Part shown: positions 1-7,965 of the stretch, one piece after another
Layout: each line of letters begins with the position of its first letter
Position numbering within the stretch: the first letter of the stretch is position 1
Assembly (NCBI GenBank): GCA_964389365.1
Contig: CAYMDO010000004.1
Span: forward strand, 1 to 64,000
Length of the DNA: 64,000 nt
Direction: 5' to 3'
Origin: UBA993 sp964389365
Lineage (GTDB): Bacteria; Bacillota; Dethiobacteria; DTU022
Made by a program: the position numbers and the translations under genes
The notes under the pieces: model-generated
Seen by the model: only the letters and a program-made list of their open reading frames with translations
Told to the model about the DNA's origin: nothing
Databases searched by the model: none

Positions 1-89
1 GGTTTTCAAAGAACAAATATATCTGGTTGATTAGGCGATGCCTAAGCAGTTACATAATATCTCATTATAAACATCTTAACCCGGCGGCA

Positions 90-123
90 ATAAAAATATC
101 TGCCGGATGTGATTCCGGCAGAT
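90..123 (-). terminator. Rho-independent terminator reading leftward
   Basis: A perfect 10-bp inverted repeat (98-107 against 114-123, 6-nt loop) is followed, when read on the minus strand, by an ATTTTTA tract at 90-97. It sits 30 bp past the stop of the minus-strand gene fragment at 154-306, so it is probably the old terminator of that gene. Confidence 0.6.
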
Positions 124-153
124 GGATAATATAATGAACCGCAGATCTGTTTC

Positions 154-306
154 TTACGGCAGGTTATAGTAACACAAGAACCATAAAACCCCGGCACAGC
201 TTGCAGCAATCAGCGTGTAGTGAATATGTGCCGGAACAGTCCAATACTTTTTCAGCCAGGCCACCTTTAGACGCTCTGTTAATTTCTCGGCGCCGGAGCC
301 TCTCCG
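154..306 (-). pseudogene. C-terminal gene fragment with one membrane segment
   Basis: This minus-strand frame is open for 50 codons and ends at a TAA directly before the terminator at 90-123. It is preceded by an in-frame TGA and has no credible start or ribosome site. The peptide has an amphipathic stretch (AWLKKYWTVPAHIHYTL), then a hydrophobic helix ending in WFLCYYNLP. From memory this resembles the C-terminal membrane tail of some beta-lactamase-like serine hydrolases, but that is only recollection. Stop, downstream terminator and protein-like composition suggest the tail of a gene whose 5' part was lost when the pcs region arrived or was rearranged. The remainder of 1-435 holds no other gene that I can see. 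Confidence 0.35.
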
Positions 307-435
307 TCATCTATAAATACAGCTTTAACTTTTTTTGTTTGATTATAAACAGGTTACATGGTATTATGTCACAGGCAAACACAGCAATATGGTTTTTTTG
401 CAGATACTTATGAAATGTATTCTGTGGGGGTATAA

Positions 436-1173
436 ATAATAGAAAAAATAGCCTGCCCTGCTAAGCACTTTCACCAGGTTATAGCATGGGCCGTACATTT
501 TTATACAGCACTGGGTCTTATTGCAGGTTTGATGGCTATTGACGCGATCTGTCGCAACGAAGCAAGGCAGGTATTCATTTGGCTTGCTATCGCTGCGGTT
601 ATTGACGCTACTGATGGCATGCTGGCTCGCCGCTTTGAGGTTAAGCGCTGGGCTCCCCGGTTTGACGGTTGCCTGCTTGACAATATTATTGACTTCCTTA
701 CTTATACATTTATTCCAATTGTTTTTGCCTATAAATTTGAACTGGTTCCCTCGTATGCTTGGCCTGTTTTAGCTCTGGTTCTTTTTGCTTCTGCTTACGG
801 TTTTTGTATCACCTCAGCCAAAACCGCTGACGGTTATTTTACCGGTTTTCCGAATTACTGGAATGTCATGGTTTTTTATTTCTACCTTCTGGAGTTTCCG
901 CCCCTTATCAATGCCTTGATAATGTTCATTTTTGTCATTCTTGTTTTTGTTCCTATCCGTTATATTTCTGCTTCAACCATAAAATACAGATATATAACCG
1001 TTATCGTAATGGTTCTTTTTGGTTTTGCGCTGGTTGTTATGGGTGCTACCATGCACGATGTTGATAAACGCCTGGTAATAGGTTCACTGGCTGCCGCGGT
1101 ATATTACTTTGCAGCTTCATTTTACCTGCACTTTACTGAAAAGCCATATAAGCAAGATCTGTCGAGTTTTTAA
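436..1173 (+). CDS. pcs: Phosphatidylcholine synthase, probable ATA start
   Basis: Membrane enzyme of the CDP-alcohol phosphatidyltransferase family that condenses CDP-diacylglycerol with choline to phosphatidylcholine. The signature runs DG-x2-AR ... G-x3-D-x3-D at about residues 60-86 (DGMLARR, then PRFDGCLLDNIID), in the long-spaced form typical of Pcs; other Pcs-like blocks are the GFPNYWNV stretch and LVFVPIRYI. About eight hydrophobic segments. The first ATG (529) would delete the family's conserved N-terminal helix (AWAVHFYTALGL), which is encoded upstream in frame. After the TAA at 433-435 the only start-like codons are ATA at 436, 439 and 448; GGGGG at 426-430 is well placed for 436 or 439. 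That gives about 245 aa, normal for Pcs. Its stop overlaps the convergent suhB-type gene by 4 bp. Pcs is best known from proteobacteria, so transfer is likely. The family call is firm, the start is not. Confidence 0.85.
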   Translation: MIEKIACPAKHFHQVIAWAVHFYTALGLIAGLMAIDAICRNEARQVFIWLAIAAVIDATDGMLARRFEVKRWAPRFDGCLLDNIIDFLTYTFIPIVFAYKFELVPSYAWPVLALVLFASAYGFCITSAKTADGYFTGFPNYWNVMVFYFYLLEFPPLINALIMFIFVILVFVPIRYISASTIKYRYITVIVMVLFGFALVVMGATMHDVDKRLVIGSLAAAVYYFAASFYLHFTEKPYKQDLSSF

Positions 1174-1973
1174 ACCGTTTCATTCCCGTCCCAGCTGACG
1201 AGCTCTAACAAATTGTTGTGGAAAAAACCATTTGAGGCAGCAATACCGGAACTATTTAATGACATGGGGATACCTTGTTGATTGGTGCAAATGCCACCTG
1301 CTTCATTGACGATGAGCATACCTGCGGCAAAATCCCAGACAGATAATTTGTATTCAAAATAAGCATCAAAGCGGCCACAGGCAACCCAGCATAGATCAAG
1401 GGCTGCGCTGCCGAACCTCCTGATGCCATGTATATTGTGCTCAAAGAGTTTTTCTATGCTTGAGAGTGTTTTCCGCATCATTGCGCCCCGATCGTAGTAA
1501 AAACCGGTTGCCACTATAGCCTCATTTAGAGATGATGCTTTAGAAACAGCAATTCTTTCACCATTCAAAAAAGCTCCCCTGCCTGCCGAGGCACTGAATA
1601 GCTCTCTTCGCACAGGATCATATACAACGCCTGCTACTACCTGCCCGAAACTGGCGTAGGCGATGGATATGCTAAAATGTGGGATATGATGAGCGTAATT
1701 GTTGGTTCCATCCAGTGGATCAATGATCCAGAGATCCGGTTCGGAGATATTTGCTGTCAGAACATTTTCTTCAGCTATAAAGCTGTGATCGGGGTACTGA
1801 TCAGAAATTATTTTAATAATAGCTTCTTGTGCAGCATAATCTGCTTCCGTTACCAGGTTGTTACTATCTTTCTCTGCAAATATAGTAATGCCTTTTTTAT
1901 TAATAATGATTTCACCGGCCTGCCGGGCAGCTGATTCCGCCAAAATTAATTTGCCTTCCAAGTGGCTTTCCAT
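1170..1973 (-). CDS. suhB: Inositol-monophosphatase family phosphatase
   Basis: Mg2+-dependent, Li+-sensitive-type phosphatase that hydrolyses inositol-1-phosphate or related sugar phosphates (fructose-1,6-bisphosphate, or PAP in relatives). Family motifs are clear: the metal-binding Glu pair in AEENV, the DPLDGTNNY motif near residue 85, and the C-terminal WDFAAGMLIVNEAGG. About 267 aa, normal length. I chose ATG 1973 over ATG 2024 because AGGTAGG lies about 8 nt before it and nothing lies before the longer start. It stands alone on the minus strand, convergent with pcs and divergent from the DHH gene. Substrate cannot be told from sequence. Confidence 0.88.
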   Translation of the reverse strand: MESHLEGKLILAESAARQAGEIIINKKGITIFAEKDSNNLVTEADYAAQEAIIKIISDQYPDHSFIAEENVLTANISEPDLWIIDPLDGTNNYAHHIPHFSISIAYASFGQVVAGVVYDPVRRELFSASAGRGAFLNGERIAVSKASSLNEAIVATGFYYDRGAMMRKTLSSIEKLFEHNIHGIRRFGSAALDLCWVACGRFDAYFEYKLSVWDFAAGMLIVNEAGGICTNQQGIPMSLNSSGIAASNGFFHNNLLELVSWDGNETV

Positions 1974-2161
1974 AGAATTACCTACCTGTAATATTTTTCT
2001 GCGCTTGTTTTTTAATTCTAACATAAAATTTTGCGCAGTTATTTTTATCGTATAATCGTATAAATGACAGGATTACCTGATAACACTTTTCTATGGTAGT
2101 TTAAGTATAATAAGTAAAAGGTATTCATCATTTTTTCATTATTGCAAAACTGTTAAATAAG

Positions 2162-2191
2162 TTGTTTCCAGTTATGTTCCAGTGTTATAAT
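2162..2191 (+). promoter_or_regulatory. Sigma-A-type promoter for the DHH gene
   Basis: TTGTTT at 2162-2167 and TATAAT at 2186-2191 are separated by 18 nt, with the predicted start of transcription about 15-20 nt before the ATG at 2215. The leader is therefore very short, and the ribosome site (AGAG at 2208-2211) is weak. Confidence 0.5.
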
Positions 2192-2214
2192 AATAAAAAA
2201 GGTTTATAGAGAAA

Positions 2215-3312
2215 ATGAAAAAAACTGCCGCTCTTTTTATTAAAACAGTAACGAAATACAATCCTTTGGTTATTTATATTCCGGGTTCCCCGGATCCTGA
2301 TGCCATTGCTTCAGCCTATGCTATTAAGGTAATTCTCAAACATTTTTCTGTCGAATCCGATATCTTTACTGAAAAAGGTTTATCACTTCAGCAAAATAAG
2401 TCATTTATTAACAAATTGAAAATCCCGCTTAAAATAGGCAAAGAAATAAATTTGGATAAGTATCTGGCATATATTGTAACAGATTTCCAGAATAACCAAG
2501 TCGATAAAATTGGCGATCAAATTCCCTGTGCCGCTCATATAGACCATCACAGTCCGGTAAAAAGATCTTTTATGCCTGAGTTTTCATTGATAAGCAGTGA
2601 TGCTGGCTCAACCAGCACTCTAATTGCCCTGATATTAAAAAACTTAAACCTTAAGCTATCTGCGAAAGAGATGAGGGCAGTTTCAACCGCCCTGACTTTT
2701 GGTATTCAGACCGATACAAATAAATACGATAATATTACTGATCTTGATTTTGAAGCCCTCAGTTATTTGTCGGCTTATGTTGACAGGGATATTTTACAGG
2801 GGATCAACACGACACCACTTTACCCCCAAACTGCAGAACTGTACGACCGGGCAGTTGAAAACGAAATAATCTATAAGGATTGGGCTTTTTACGGAGTGGG
2901 TTACATTGATGCAAACTATAGAGATTCTATCGCCGTTACAGCAGACAGGATATTAAAAAATACCGAGCACAAGGTTGTAGCTGTTTTTTGTGTAATTGAG
3001 AATCATAATAAACATGAAACTTACCTGGATGTCTCACTGCGCACCAAAAACGGTAATGTTGATTTAAATCGGATCATAAAAAATATCACACCGAACGGAG
3101 GTGGCCGAAAATACAAAGGGGCTTACCAGGTTAAACTCAATTATTTAAAGAATACCCCGGATAAGGATTTGCTTTGGCAGGTTGTAGAAACAGCAACCCT
3201 TGAGACTTTGCGTAAAAGCAGGGATACTCGTTATATTACCGGTATTCAGGGTGTTTACAGCAGTTTGCGGGATAAAGTAAGGTCGTTATTCATAAAGGAG
3301 GATGTTAAATAA
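2215..3312 (+). CDS. DHH-family phosphoesterase (NrnA-like)
   Basis: A 365-aa protein of the DHH/DHHA1 superfamily, cytosolic Mn2+-dependent phosphoesterases that degrade nanoRNA, pAp or linear dinucleotides. The metal-binding motifs are in order: SPDPDAIASA (about 25-34, standing for the usual HxxPDxDxxGS), VTDFQ near 90 and the name-giving IDHHS at about 109-113. The C-terminal DHHA1 domain carries the substrate loop GGGRKYKGA near 296. The first motif lacks the usual leading His (GSPDPD), so metal binding may differ from classical NrnA. It is followed with a 1-base overlap (TAATG) by a coiled-coil gene, so the two are translationally coupled. Whether it acts on nanoRNA, pAp or a cyclic dinucleotide product is not decidable here. 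Confidence 0.82.
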   Translation: MKKTAALFIKTVTKYNPLVIYIPGSPDPDAIASAYAIKVILKHFSVESDIFTEKGLSLQQNKSFINKLKIPLKIGKEINLDKYLAYIVTDFQNNQVDKIGDQIPCAAHIDHHSPVKRSFMPEFSLISSDAGSTSTLIALILKNLNLKLSAKEMRAVSTALTFGIQTDTNKYDNITDLDFEALSYLSAYVDRDILQGINTTPLYPQTAELYDRAVENEIIYKDWAFYGVGYIDANYRDSIAVTADRILKNTEHKVVAVFCVIENHNKHETYLDVSLRTKNGNVDLNRIIKNITPNGGGRKYKGAYQVKLNYLKNTPDKDLLWQVVETATLETLRKSRDTRYITGIQGVYSSLRDKVRSLFIKEDVK

Positions 3313-3611
3313 TGGAAAAAAAGGAAATATACCTCAACAAAGTACAAGAGCAGCTGAGTGAGTGGAAAGAGGAGCTGAAAGTATTGCATAAGCAGGCCGA
3401 AACCGCCGGCGCAGAAATAGCGAAAGGCTTGCCTGAACAAATTAATATTCTGGAGCAAAAAATAAAAGAAGGATCTGCAAAGTTAAAAGAAGTTGTCGAT
3501 ACCAACGAAGAAGCATTTGAAGCATTACGTGAAGGGATTGATTCGGCCTGGAAAGCGCTCTCATCCGGTTTCGAAGAAGCCAGATCAAAATTCAGGCGAG
3601 AAAAAGATTAA
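3312..3611 (+). CDS. Small coiled-coil protein, coupled to DHH gene
   Basis: A 99-aa, Lys/Glu-rich, almost wholly helical protein with heptad patterning and no cysteine, no signal peptide and no membrane segment. Its ATG overlaps the stop of the DHH phosphoesterase (TAATG), with AAAGGAGG as ribosome site inside the upstream gene. I do not recognise a named family; the general look is that of small stress or periplasm-like coiled-coil proteins, but this one is cytosolic. The coupling suggests stoichiometric production with the DHH enzyme, perhaps as a partner or oligomerisation factor; that is inference. Confidence 0.7.
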   Translation: MEKKEIYLNKVQEQLSEWKEELKVLHKQAETAGAEIAKGLPEQINILEQKIKEGSAKLKEVVDTNEEAFEALREGIDSAWKALSSGFEEARSKFRREKD

Positions 3612-3664
3612 AATTTAGATTTAGGGAATTTCTAATCTGATATCAGTAACCTGGAGATGCAATG

Positions 3665-3836
3665 CCTTCAAAATTAGTATGGAAAGTTTGCACCGTAAGT
3701 AATAGTATTGTGGGTAAATGTAAATTTTATGCAATTTATCCATGCCCGATTACTTACTAATTGAAGGATATGACAGTTTAAAACCGGGTTTATGTAAAGG
3801 TTTATCAAGCCTGATAACACAATCAATAATAAACCC
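3665..3836 (+). other. Structured leader upstream of the S51-fusion gene
   Basis: The 249-bp gap before the gene at 3861 holds nested inverted repeats. CCTTC-AA-AATTAGTA (3665-3679) can pair with TACTAATT-GAAGG (3755-3767), and GTAAGTAAT (3695-3703) competes by pairing with ATTACTTAC (3749-3757). Further on, GGGTTTAT (3786-3793) pairs with ATAAACCC (3829-3836) and encloses the perfect hairpin TTATCA-AGCC-TGATAA (3802-3817). I recognise no known riboswitch class. It could be a regulatory leader or leftover terminator structures. Confidence 0.3.
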
Positions 3837-3860
3837 AGCTTTAATATTGGAGTAAATCGA

Positions 3861-5129
3861 ATGCCACAGGTGCAGGGTAAAGTTGCTTTTATCGGTTCGG
3901 GTGAACTATCAGGAACAATGGTCGAAACCCATAAAAAACTTTTAGCCGGTATAAAATCCAGCGACTTGGCGTTATTTCTCGATACACCGGCCGGGTTTCA
4001 GGAGAATGCGGACCTGATAACCAAACGGGCAGTAGATTACTTTACAACACAGGTGCTTCATAAGCTGGATGTTGTGTCTTTTAAATCAGCCGAGGCTGCA
4101 ACAAGCATACAAGCCGGGGAAGCATTCAGTTTGCTCGGTAGGGCAGGCTATGTATTATTCGGCCCGGGTAGCCCAACCTATGTTATTGGTCAACTCAAGG
4201 CAACGCCTGTCCCAGCCTTGCTTGGTGCAATGATCAACCGGGGTGGTTGCCTGGTAGCAGCCAGCGCGGCAGCCCTGTCAATCGGTACCCATACTCTCCC
4301 GGTTTATGAAATCTACAAGGTTGGTGAGCCTTTGCATTGGGTTCCGGGTTTAAATATACTTGGCAATCTGAATTTTAACCTGGTTGTGATTCCCCATTGG
4401 AACAATGCCGAAGGGGGTAACCACGACACCAGTTACTGTTATATGGGTGAAAAAAGGTTCACTGCCCTTGAGGCAATGCTGCCGCCAGGAACTACAATAC
4501 TGGGGATTGACGAGCATACTGTTTGCATTTTGAATTTTGCTGCCGGAATGGTGACGGCAGATGGCCTGGGTCGGGTTACTGTTAGACAGGATGGCTTGGA
4601 ATACTGTTTTTCGAGAGGCGAGATGTTTCCCCTAGGCTTGCTTAATTGCAATTATGCAGAATCCCGGCAACAAAAGGGCCCTGCAAACAGGGGCAGCTCT
4701 CTTAATGGCTCACGGCTATCGGGGGAGAATGAGGTAAATTTAGTTCCGGCCTTCTTGGAAAAAATAAACGGTATCGATGATGCTTTTCAATTAGCGCTTA
4801 AAAAAAATGATATCAAGGCGCTGAACGCCCAAATATTGGAGGCGTACTACATACTGTGGCAGGCACAGATAAATCTTGAAGAACCGGAACCTGTATCCCA
4901 GGGCTGGAACATATTATGGGAAATGATTGTCCATGCCGGAACTGCAATAAATGAACTGACAACAATTATCCCCGAAAAGCTGTACTGTGTTGTCAGAGAT
5001 TTAGTTGGTTTAAGAGAAGAATACCGGAATGCTAAAAAATGGCAGGATGCAGATAGAATTCGCAGTATTTTGCTGGATGCCGGTATTGCTATTGAGGATA
5101 CGGGGAAAGGTCCTCAGTGGCAAATATAA
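3861..5129 (+). CDS. Peptidase-S51-like domain fused to CysRS-type C-terminus
   Basis: A 422-aa two-part protein. Residues 1-270 belong to the class-I amidotransferase-like fold of peptidase S51 / cyanophycinase: VAFIGSGELS at the N-terminus, a FGPGSP loop near 98, and a nucleophile-elbow region AASAAALSIG near 135 in place of the common G-x-S-A-G-A. Residues 300-422 match the C-terminal helical domain of cysteinyl-tRNA synthetase, ending in LREEYRNAKKWQDADRIR and IAIEDTGKGPQW, which is nearly the CysRS tail signature. No catalytic CysRS domain is present. Start ATG 3861 has TTGGAG 8 nt upstream. It stands alone after a structured leader. Function unknown: the tail may bind a tRNA-like or thiol-related partner, but nothing here proves it. 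Confidence 0.75.
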   Translation: MPQVQGKVAFIGSGELSGTMVETHKKLLAGIKSSDLALFLDTPAGFQENADLITKRAVDYFTTQVLHKLDVVSFKSAEAATSIQAGEAFSLLGRAGYVLFGPGSPTYVIGQLKATPVPALLGAMINRGGCLVAASAAALSIGTHTLPVYEIYKVGEPLHWVPGLNILGNLNFNLVVIPHWNNAEGGNHDTSYCYMGEKRFTALEAMLPPGTTILGIDEHTVCILNFAAGMVTADGLGRVTVRQDGLEYCFSRGEMFPLGLLNCNYAESRQQKGPANRGSSLNGSRLSGENEVNLVPAFLEKINGIDDAFQLALKKNDIKALNAQILEAYYILWQAQINLEEPEPVSQGWNILWEMIVHAGTAINELTTIIPEKLYCVVRDLVGLREEYRNAKKWQDADRIRSILLDAGIAIEDTGKGPQWQI

Positions 5130-5318
5130 TTGATTATAGGTTTTTGACAGAACAAACTTGTTTTGCTTCAGCTATTTAACGAAATAAAGTTTTAATTTAA
5201 CCGGGTAGGCAGCTTGGCGAATCAACAGCAAGAAGTTGTGATCGATGGCAATCAGGGCTTTTCTGTACGTAGGTAAGATTCTTCAATCATTGCAGGAGTG
5301 CCTGAAAGAGTGATACAT

Positions 5319-6053
5319 ATGAACGATCTGCTGAAGATTCTCTGTTCGCATCGCTCGGTGAGGAAATTCACAGCGCAGGTAGTTGAACCCAACCTGGTTA
5401 ATGCCATTATCGAGGCAGCTCAATGGTCAGCAACTTCAAGCCATTTCCAGGCTTATTCGATTATCCGGGTTGATGATCCCGAAAAACGTAACAGGATTGC
5501 CACTCTAGCCGGAGGGCAGGAGTGGGTCGAAAAATGCCCCTTATTCCTGGTGTTTTGTGCCGACTTGCAACGCAGCAAAAAATATTGGCCGGATTTGGAC
5601 GCCGGGGTTTTAGGAAATACAGAGATGCTGATCATGGCAACGATCGATGCAACGCTGGTTGCTCAAAAAGCGTATATTGCAGCTCAATCACTGGGGTTAG
5701 GTGGGGTTTTCATCGGCGGCATCCGCAACGATTTAGACCTGGTCAGTTCGTTATTGAACCTGCCTGAATTGGTATATCCCGTTTTTGGAATGTGCCTTGG
5801 TTACCCGGCTGAAAAAAATTCTCAAAAGCCTCGCCTTCCTAGTGAAGTAATTTTTAAACAAGAAGTCTATCAAGATAAATATAATCAAAGGTTAATAGAA
5901 GAGTACGATAATTTGGTTCTCAGTTACTATCAAAATCGTGGCGAAGATATGGAGAATATTACATGGTCTAAAAGGTCTGCTGGTTATATGACGGCTAAAC
6001 CGCGTCCCGATGTTTTGCCACACCTGCGAAAGAAAGGGTTTGCCTTGAAATGA
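5319..6053 (+). CDS. NfsA/Frp-type nitroreductase family flavoprotein
   Basis: FMN-dependent NAD(P)H oxidoreductase of the nitroreductase superfamily, about 244 aa. N-terminal SHRSVRKF is the FMN-phosphate-binding motif; the middle holds the AAQSLGLGGVFIGGIRND block of the NfsA/FRP group and GMCLGYPAEK, then the group's characteristic C-terminal extension (to residue 244). Start ATG 5319 fits homologue N-termini; an alternative GTG at 5298 abuts AGGAG too closely. Electron acceptor in vivo unknown (nitroaromatics, quinones and flavins are used by relatives). Monocistronic, followed after 81 bp by the aconitase-family pair. Confidence 0.85.
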   Translation: MNDLLKILCSHRSVRKFTAQVVEPNLVNAIIEAAQWSATSSHFQAYSIIRVDDPEKRNRIATLAGGQEWVEKCPLFLVFCADLQRSKKYWPDLDAGVLGNTEMLIMATIDATLVAQKAYIAAQSLGLGGVFIGGIRNDLDLVSSLLNLPELVYPVFGMCLGYPAEKNSQKPRLPSEVIFKQEVYQDKYNQRLIEEYDNLVLSYYQNRGEDMENITWSKRSAGYMTAKPRPDVLPHLRKKGFALK

Positions 6054-6134
6054 CAAGGTATAAGTCGTGTGGTGCACAGTATAGTTATATTATCTTTACG
6101 ATGCGTTAAACAACAGAGCTGAAGGGATTAGTCT

Positions 6135-7391
6135 ATGGAAAAAACAATTGCAGAAAAGATCCTCTCTAACAAAAGTAACCAGGATGTAAGAGCTGGAGAT
6201 ATTGTGGTTGCTGACCTTGATTTTGTGATGGGCCAGGACGGCACTTCACCGCTGGCAATTAAAGTTTTCAAAGAAATGCGGGCCAAGCGGGTTTTTGACC
6301 CGGACCGGGTGGCAATGGTTATTGATCACAGCGCCCCCAGCCCGGTTGAAGGAGTATCTGCCCTGCATAAGCAGATGCGTGATTTTGCAAGGGAACAAAA
6401 GATTCATTTCTACGATATTGGTGACGGAGTCTGCCACCAGTTGCTCCCGGAAAAAGGTCATGTTCTGCCCGGCCAGTTAGTGATTGGGGCTGATTCACAT
6501 ACCTGTACCTATGGCGCAATTAATGTATTTTCTACAGGTGTTGGTTCCACCGACCTGGCTGCAGGTATGATATCCGGGAAGCTGTGGTTTAAAGTGCCGG
6601 AAACTATTAAATTGGTTTTAAACGGGAAACTGGCGGAAGGAGTCTACTCCAAGGATCTGATCATATTCCTTGCCGGTCAAATTACTGCAGATGGCGCGAC
6701 TTATTTGGCCATAGAATTTGCCGGTGAGGTAATCGATGCTCTTTCTGTGGATGCCAGGTTTACTATCAGCAACATGGCGGTGGAATTGGGCGCAAAATGT
6801 GGTTTAATGGAGGCAGATCAGAAAACTGAAAACTGGGTTAAACTGCGCAGCGCCTTAGACTTTCAGCCTGTATCTGCTGATCCGGATGCTAAATATAAGT
6901 ATATCAGGGAATATAACCTCTCGAACCTTGAACCGCAGGTTGCATTGCCTCACACTGTGGATAATGTCGCACCGATCAGCAAGGTGGCAGGCACAAAAGT
7001 AGACCAGGGAGTCATTGGTACTTGCACCAACGGCAGGCTGGAAGACTTGCGAATTGCGGCGGCGATCCTGAAAGGGAAAAAAATAGCTGCCAATACCAGG
7101 CTGATCGTTGCCCCTTCGTCAAGAGATACATTCATTGCTGCCATGCGCGAAGGATTAATCGAAACGTTTGTTGAAGCCGGAGCGGCGGTGGTTACCCCGG
7201 GATGCGGCCCCTGTGTCGGAACCCATAATGGTGTGCCTTCGGATGGCGAAAATGTAATTTCTACCGCCAACCGCAACTTTAAAGGGCGAATGGGCAATAG
7301 CCGGGCCTCAATTTTTTTGGCTTCCCCGGCCACTGTGGCGGTATCAATGCTGCGTGGGATCATTTCCGATCCACGTGAAATCATTCAATAG
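6135..7391 (+). CDS. hacA: Aconitase-family dehydratase large subunit (LeuC/HacA-like)
   Basis: Large subunit, 418 aa, of a two-subunit 4Fe-4S hydro-lyase of the isopropylmalate isomerase / homoaconitase group, which isomerises a tricarboxylate-like 2-hydroxyacid by dehydration and rehydration. Cluster ligands are visible as IGTC (Cys297) and PGCGPC (Cys357, Cys360). GADSHTCTYGA near residue 117 is the family substrate/His motif. The gene is followed after 13 bp by its small subunit and faces a homocitrate-synthase-type gene, so homoaconitase or a chain-elongation role is favoured over leucine synthesis; no leuB-like dehydrogenase is in the window. Alternatives are true LeuC or 2,3-dimethylmalate dehydratase. 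Confidence 0.85.
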   Translation: MEKTIAEKILSNKSNQDVRAGDIVVADLDFVMGQDGTSPLAIKVFKEMRAKRVFDPDRVAMVIDHSAPSPVEGVSALHKQMRDFAREQKIHFYDIGDGVCHQLLPEKGHVLPGQLVIGADSHTCTYGAINVFSTGVGSTDLAAGMISGKLWFKVPETIKLVLNGKLAEGVYSKDLIIFLAGQITADGATYLAIEFAGEVIDALSVDARFTISNMAVELGAKCGLMEADQKTENWVKLRSALDFQPVSADPDAKYKYIREYNLSNLEPQVALPHTVDNVAPISKVAGTKVDQGVIGTCTNGRLEDLRIAAAILKGKKIAANTRLIVAPSSRDTFIAAMREGLIETFVEAGAAVVTPGCGPCVGTHNGVPSDGENVISTANRNFKGRMGNSRASIFLASPATVAVSMLRGIISDPREIIQ

Positions 7392-7404
7392 GGGGAGGAA
7401 AATC

Positions 7405-7905
7405 ATGGAACTGAAGGGTAAAGCCCATAAATTTGGTGACGACGTTAATACAGACTATATAATTTCCGGCAGGTATAAGTTTAAAACTTTGGACATGGGA
7501 GAGCTTGCAAAACATGTGATGGAAGATCTTGACCCATATTTTTATTCAAAAATTAGCAAGGGGGATTTTATCGTTTCGGGGAAGAACTTCGGCTGTGGCT
7601 CTTCACGTGAACAGGCACCGCTGGCAATAATAAACGCTCAGATAAGCGCTGTTGTTGCCAAGTCGTTTGCCCGCATTTTTTACCGCAATGCCATTAACAC
7701 AGGATTGCCTCTTGTTGAATGTGATACGGATTTAATTGACGCCGGTGATCTGCTGGAGCTGAATCTGTCTGAAGGGCTGCTCTATAACAAGAGCAAGAAG
7801 CTCCAAATTCCGATTACCCCTCTGCCCGCGGTAATGTTAAAAATTCTTGCCGATGGAGGGCTGGTCGAGCATTTTAAAAAGTATGGTTCTTTTAACCTGG
7901 ATTAG
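7405..7905 (+). CDS. hacB: Aconitase-family dehydratase small subunit (LeuD/HacB-like)
   Basis: Small 'swivel' subunit, 166 aa, partner of the preceding large subunit. DDVNTDYIISGRYK at residues 12-25 and GKNFGCGSSREQAP near 57-70 are the family's hallmark segments. Substrate choice in this family is set by the loop after the first motif; here it reads YKFKT, ending in Thr like the YLRT loop I recall for homoaconitases rather than the leucine-type loops, but it is not identical. ATG 7405 follows GGGGGAGG (7391-7398), the ribosome site overlapping the upstream stop region, so the two subunits are co-translated. Confidence 0.83.
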   Translation: MELKGKAHKFGDDVNTDYIISGRYKFKTLDMGELAKHVMEDLDPYFYSKISKGDFIVSGKNFGCGSSREQAPLAIINAQISAVVAKSFARIFYRNAINTGLPLVECDTDLIDAGDLLELNLSEGLLYNKSKKLQIPITPLPAVMLKILADGGLVEHFKKYGSFNLD

Positions 7906-7958
7906 ATAAGACTGCACCGGGCTCATAAAATCACCAAATGCAGTCCTGGCTGCTTATC
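7905..7958. terminator. Inverted repeat between convergent genes
   Basis: ACTGCA (7911-7916) pairs with TGCAGT (7939-7944), flanked by GATAAG (7905-7910) and CTTATC (7953-7958). There is no T-run on either strand, so this is at best a weak bidirectional end signal between hacB and the homocitrate-synthase-type gene. Confidence 0.25.
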
Positions 7959-7965
7959 GGACAAG

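Noticed and set aside
201..413. 70-aa plus-strand open frame left of pcs
   Set aside because: No ribosome site, atypical composition, and it lies opposite the minus-strand gene fragment that has better coding character.
6950..7384. 144-aa minus-strand open frame within the aconitase large subunit
   Set aside because: Antisense shadow of a strongly conserved gene, no ribosome site, no recognisable domain.
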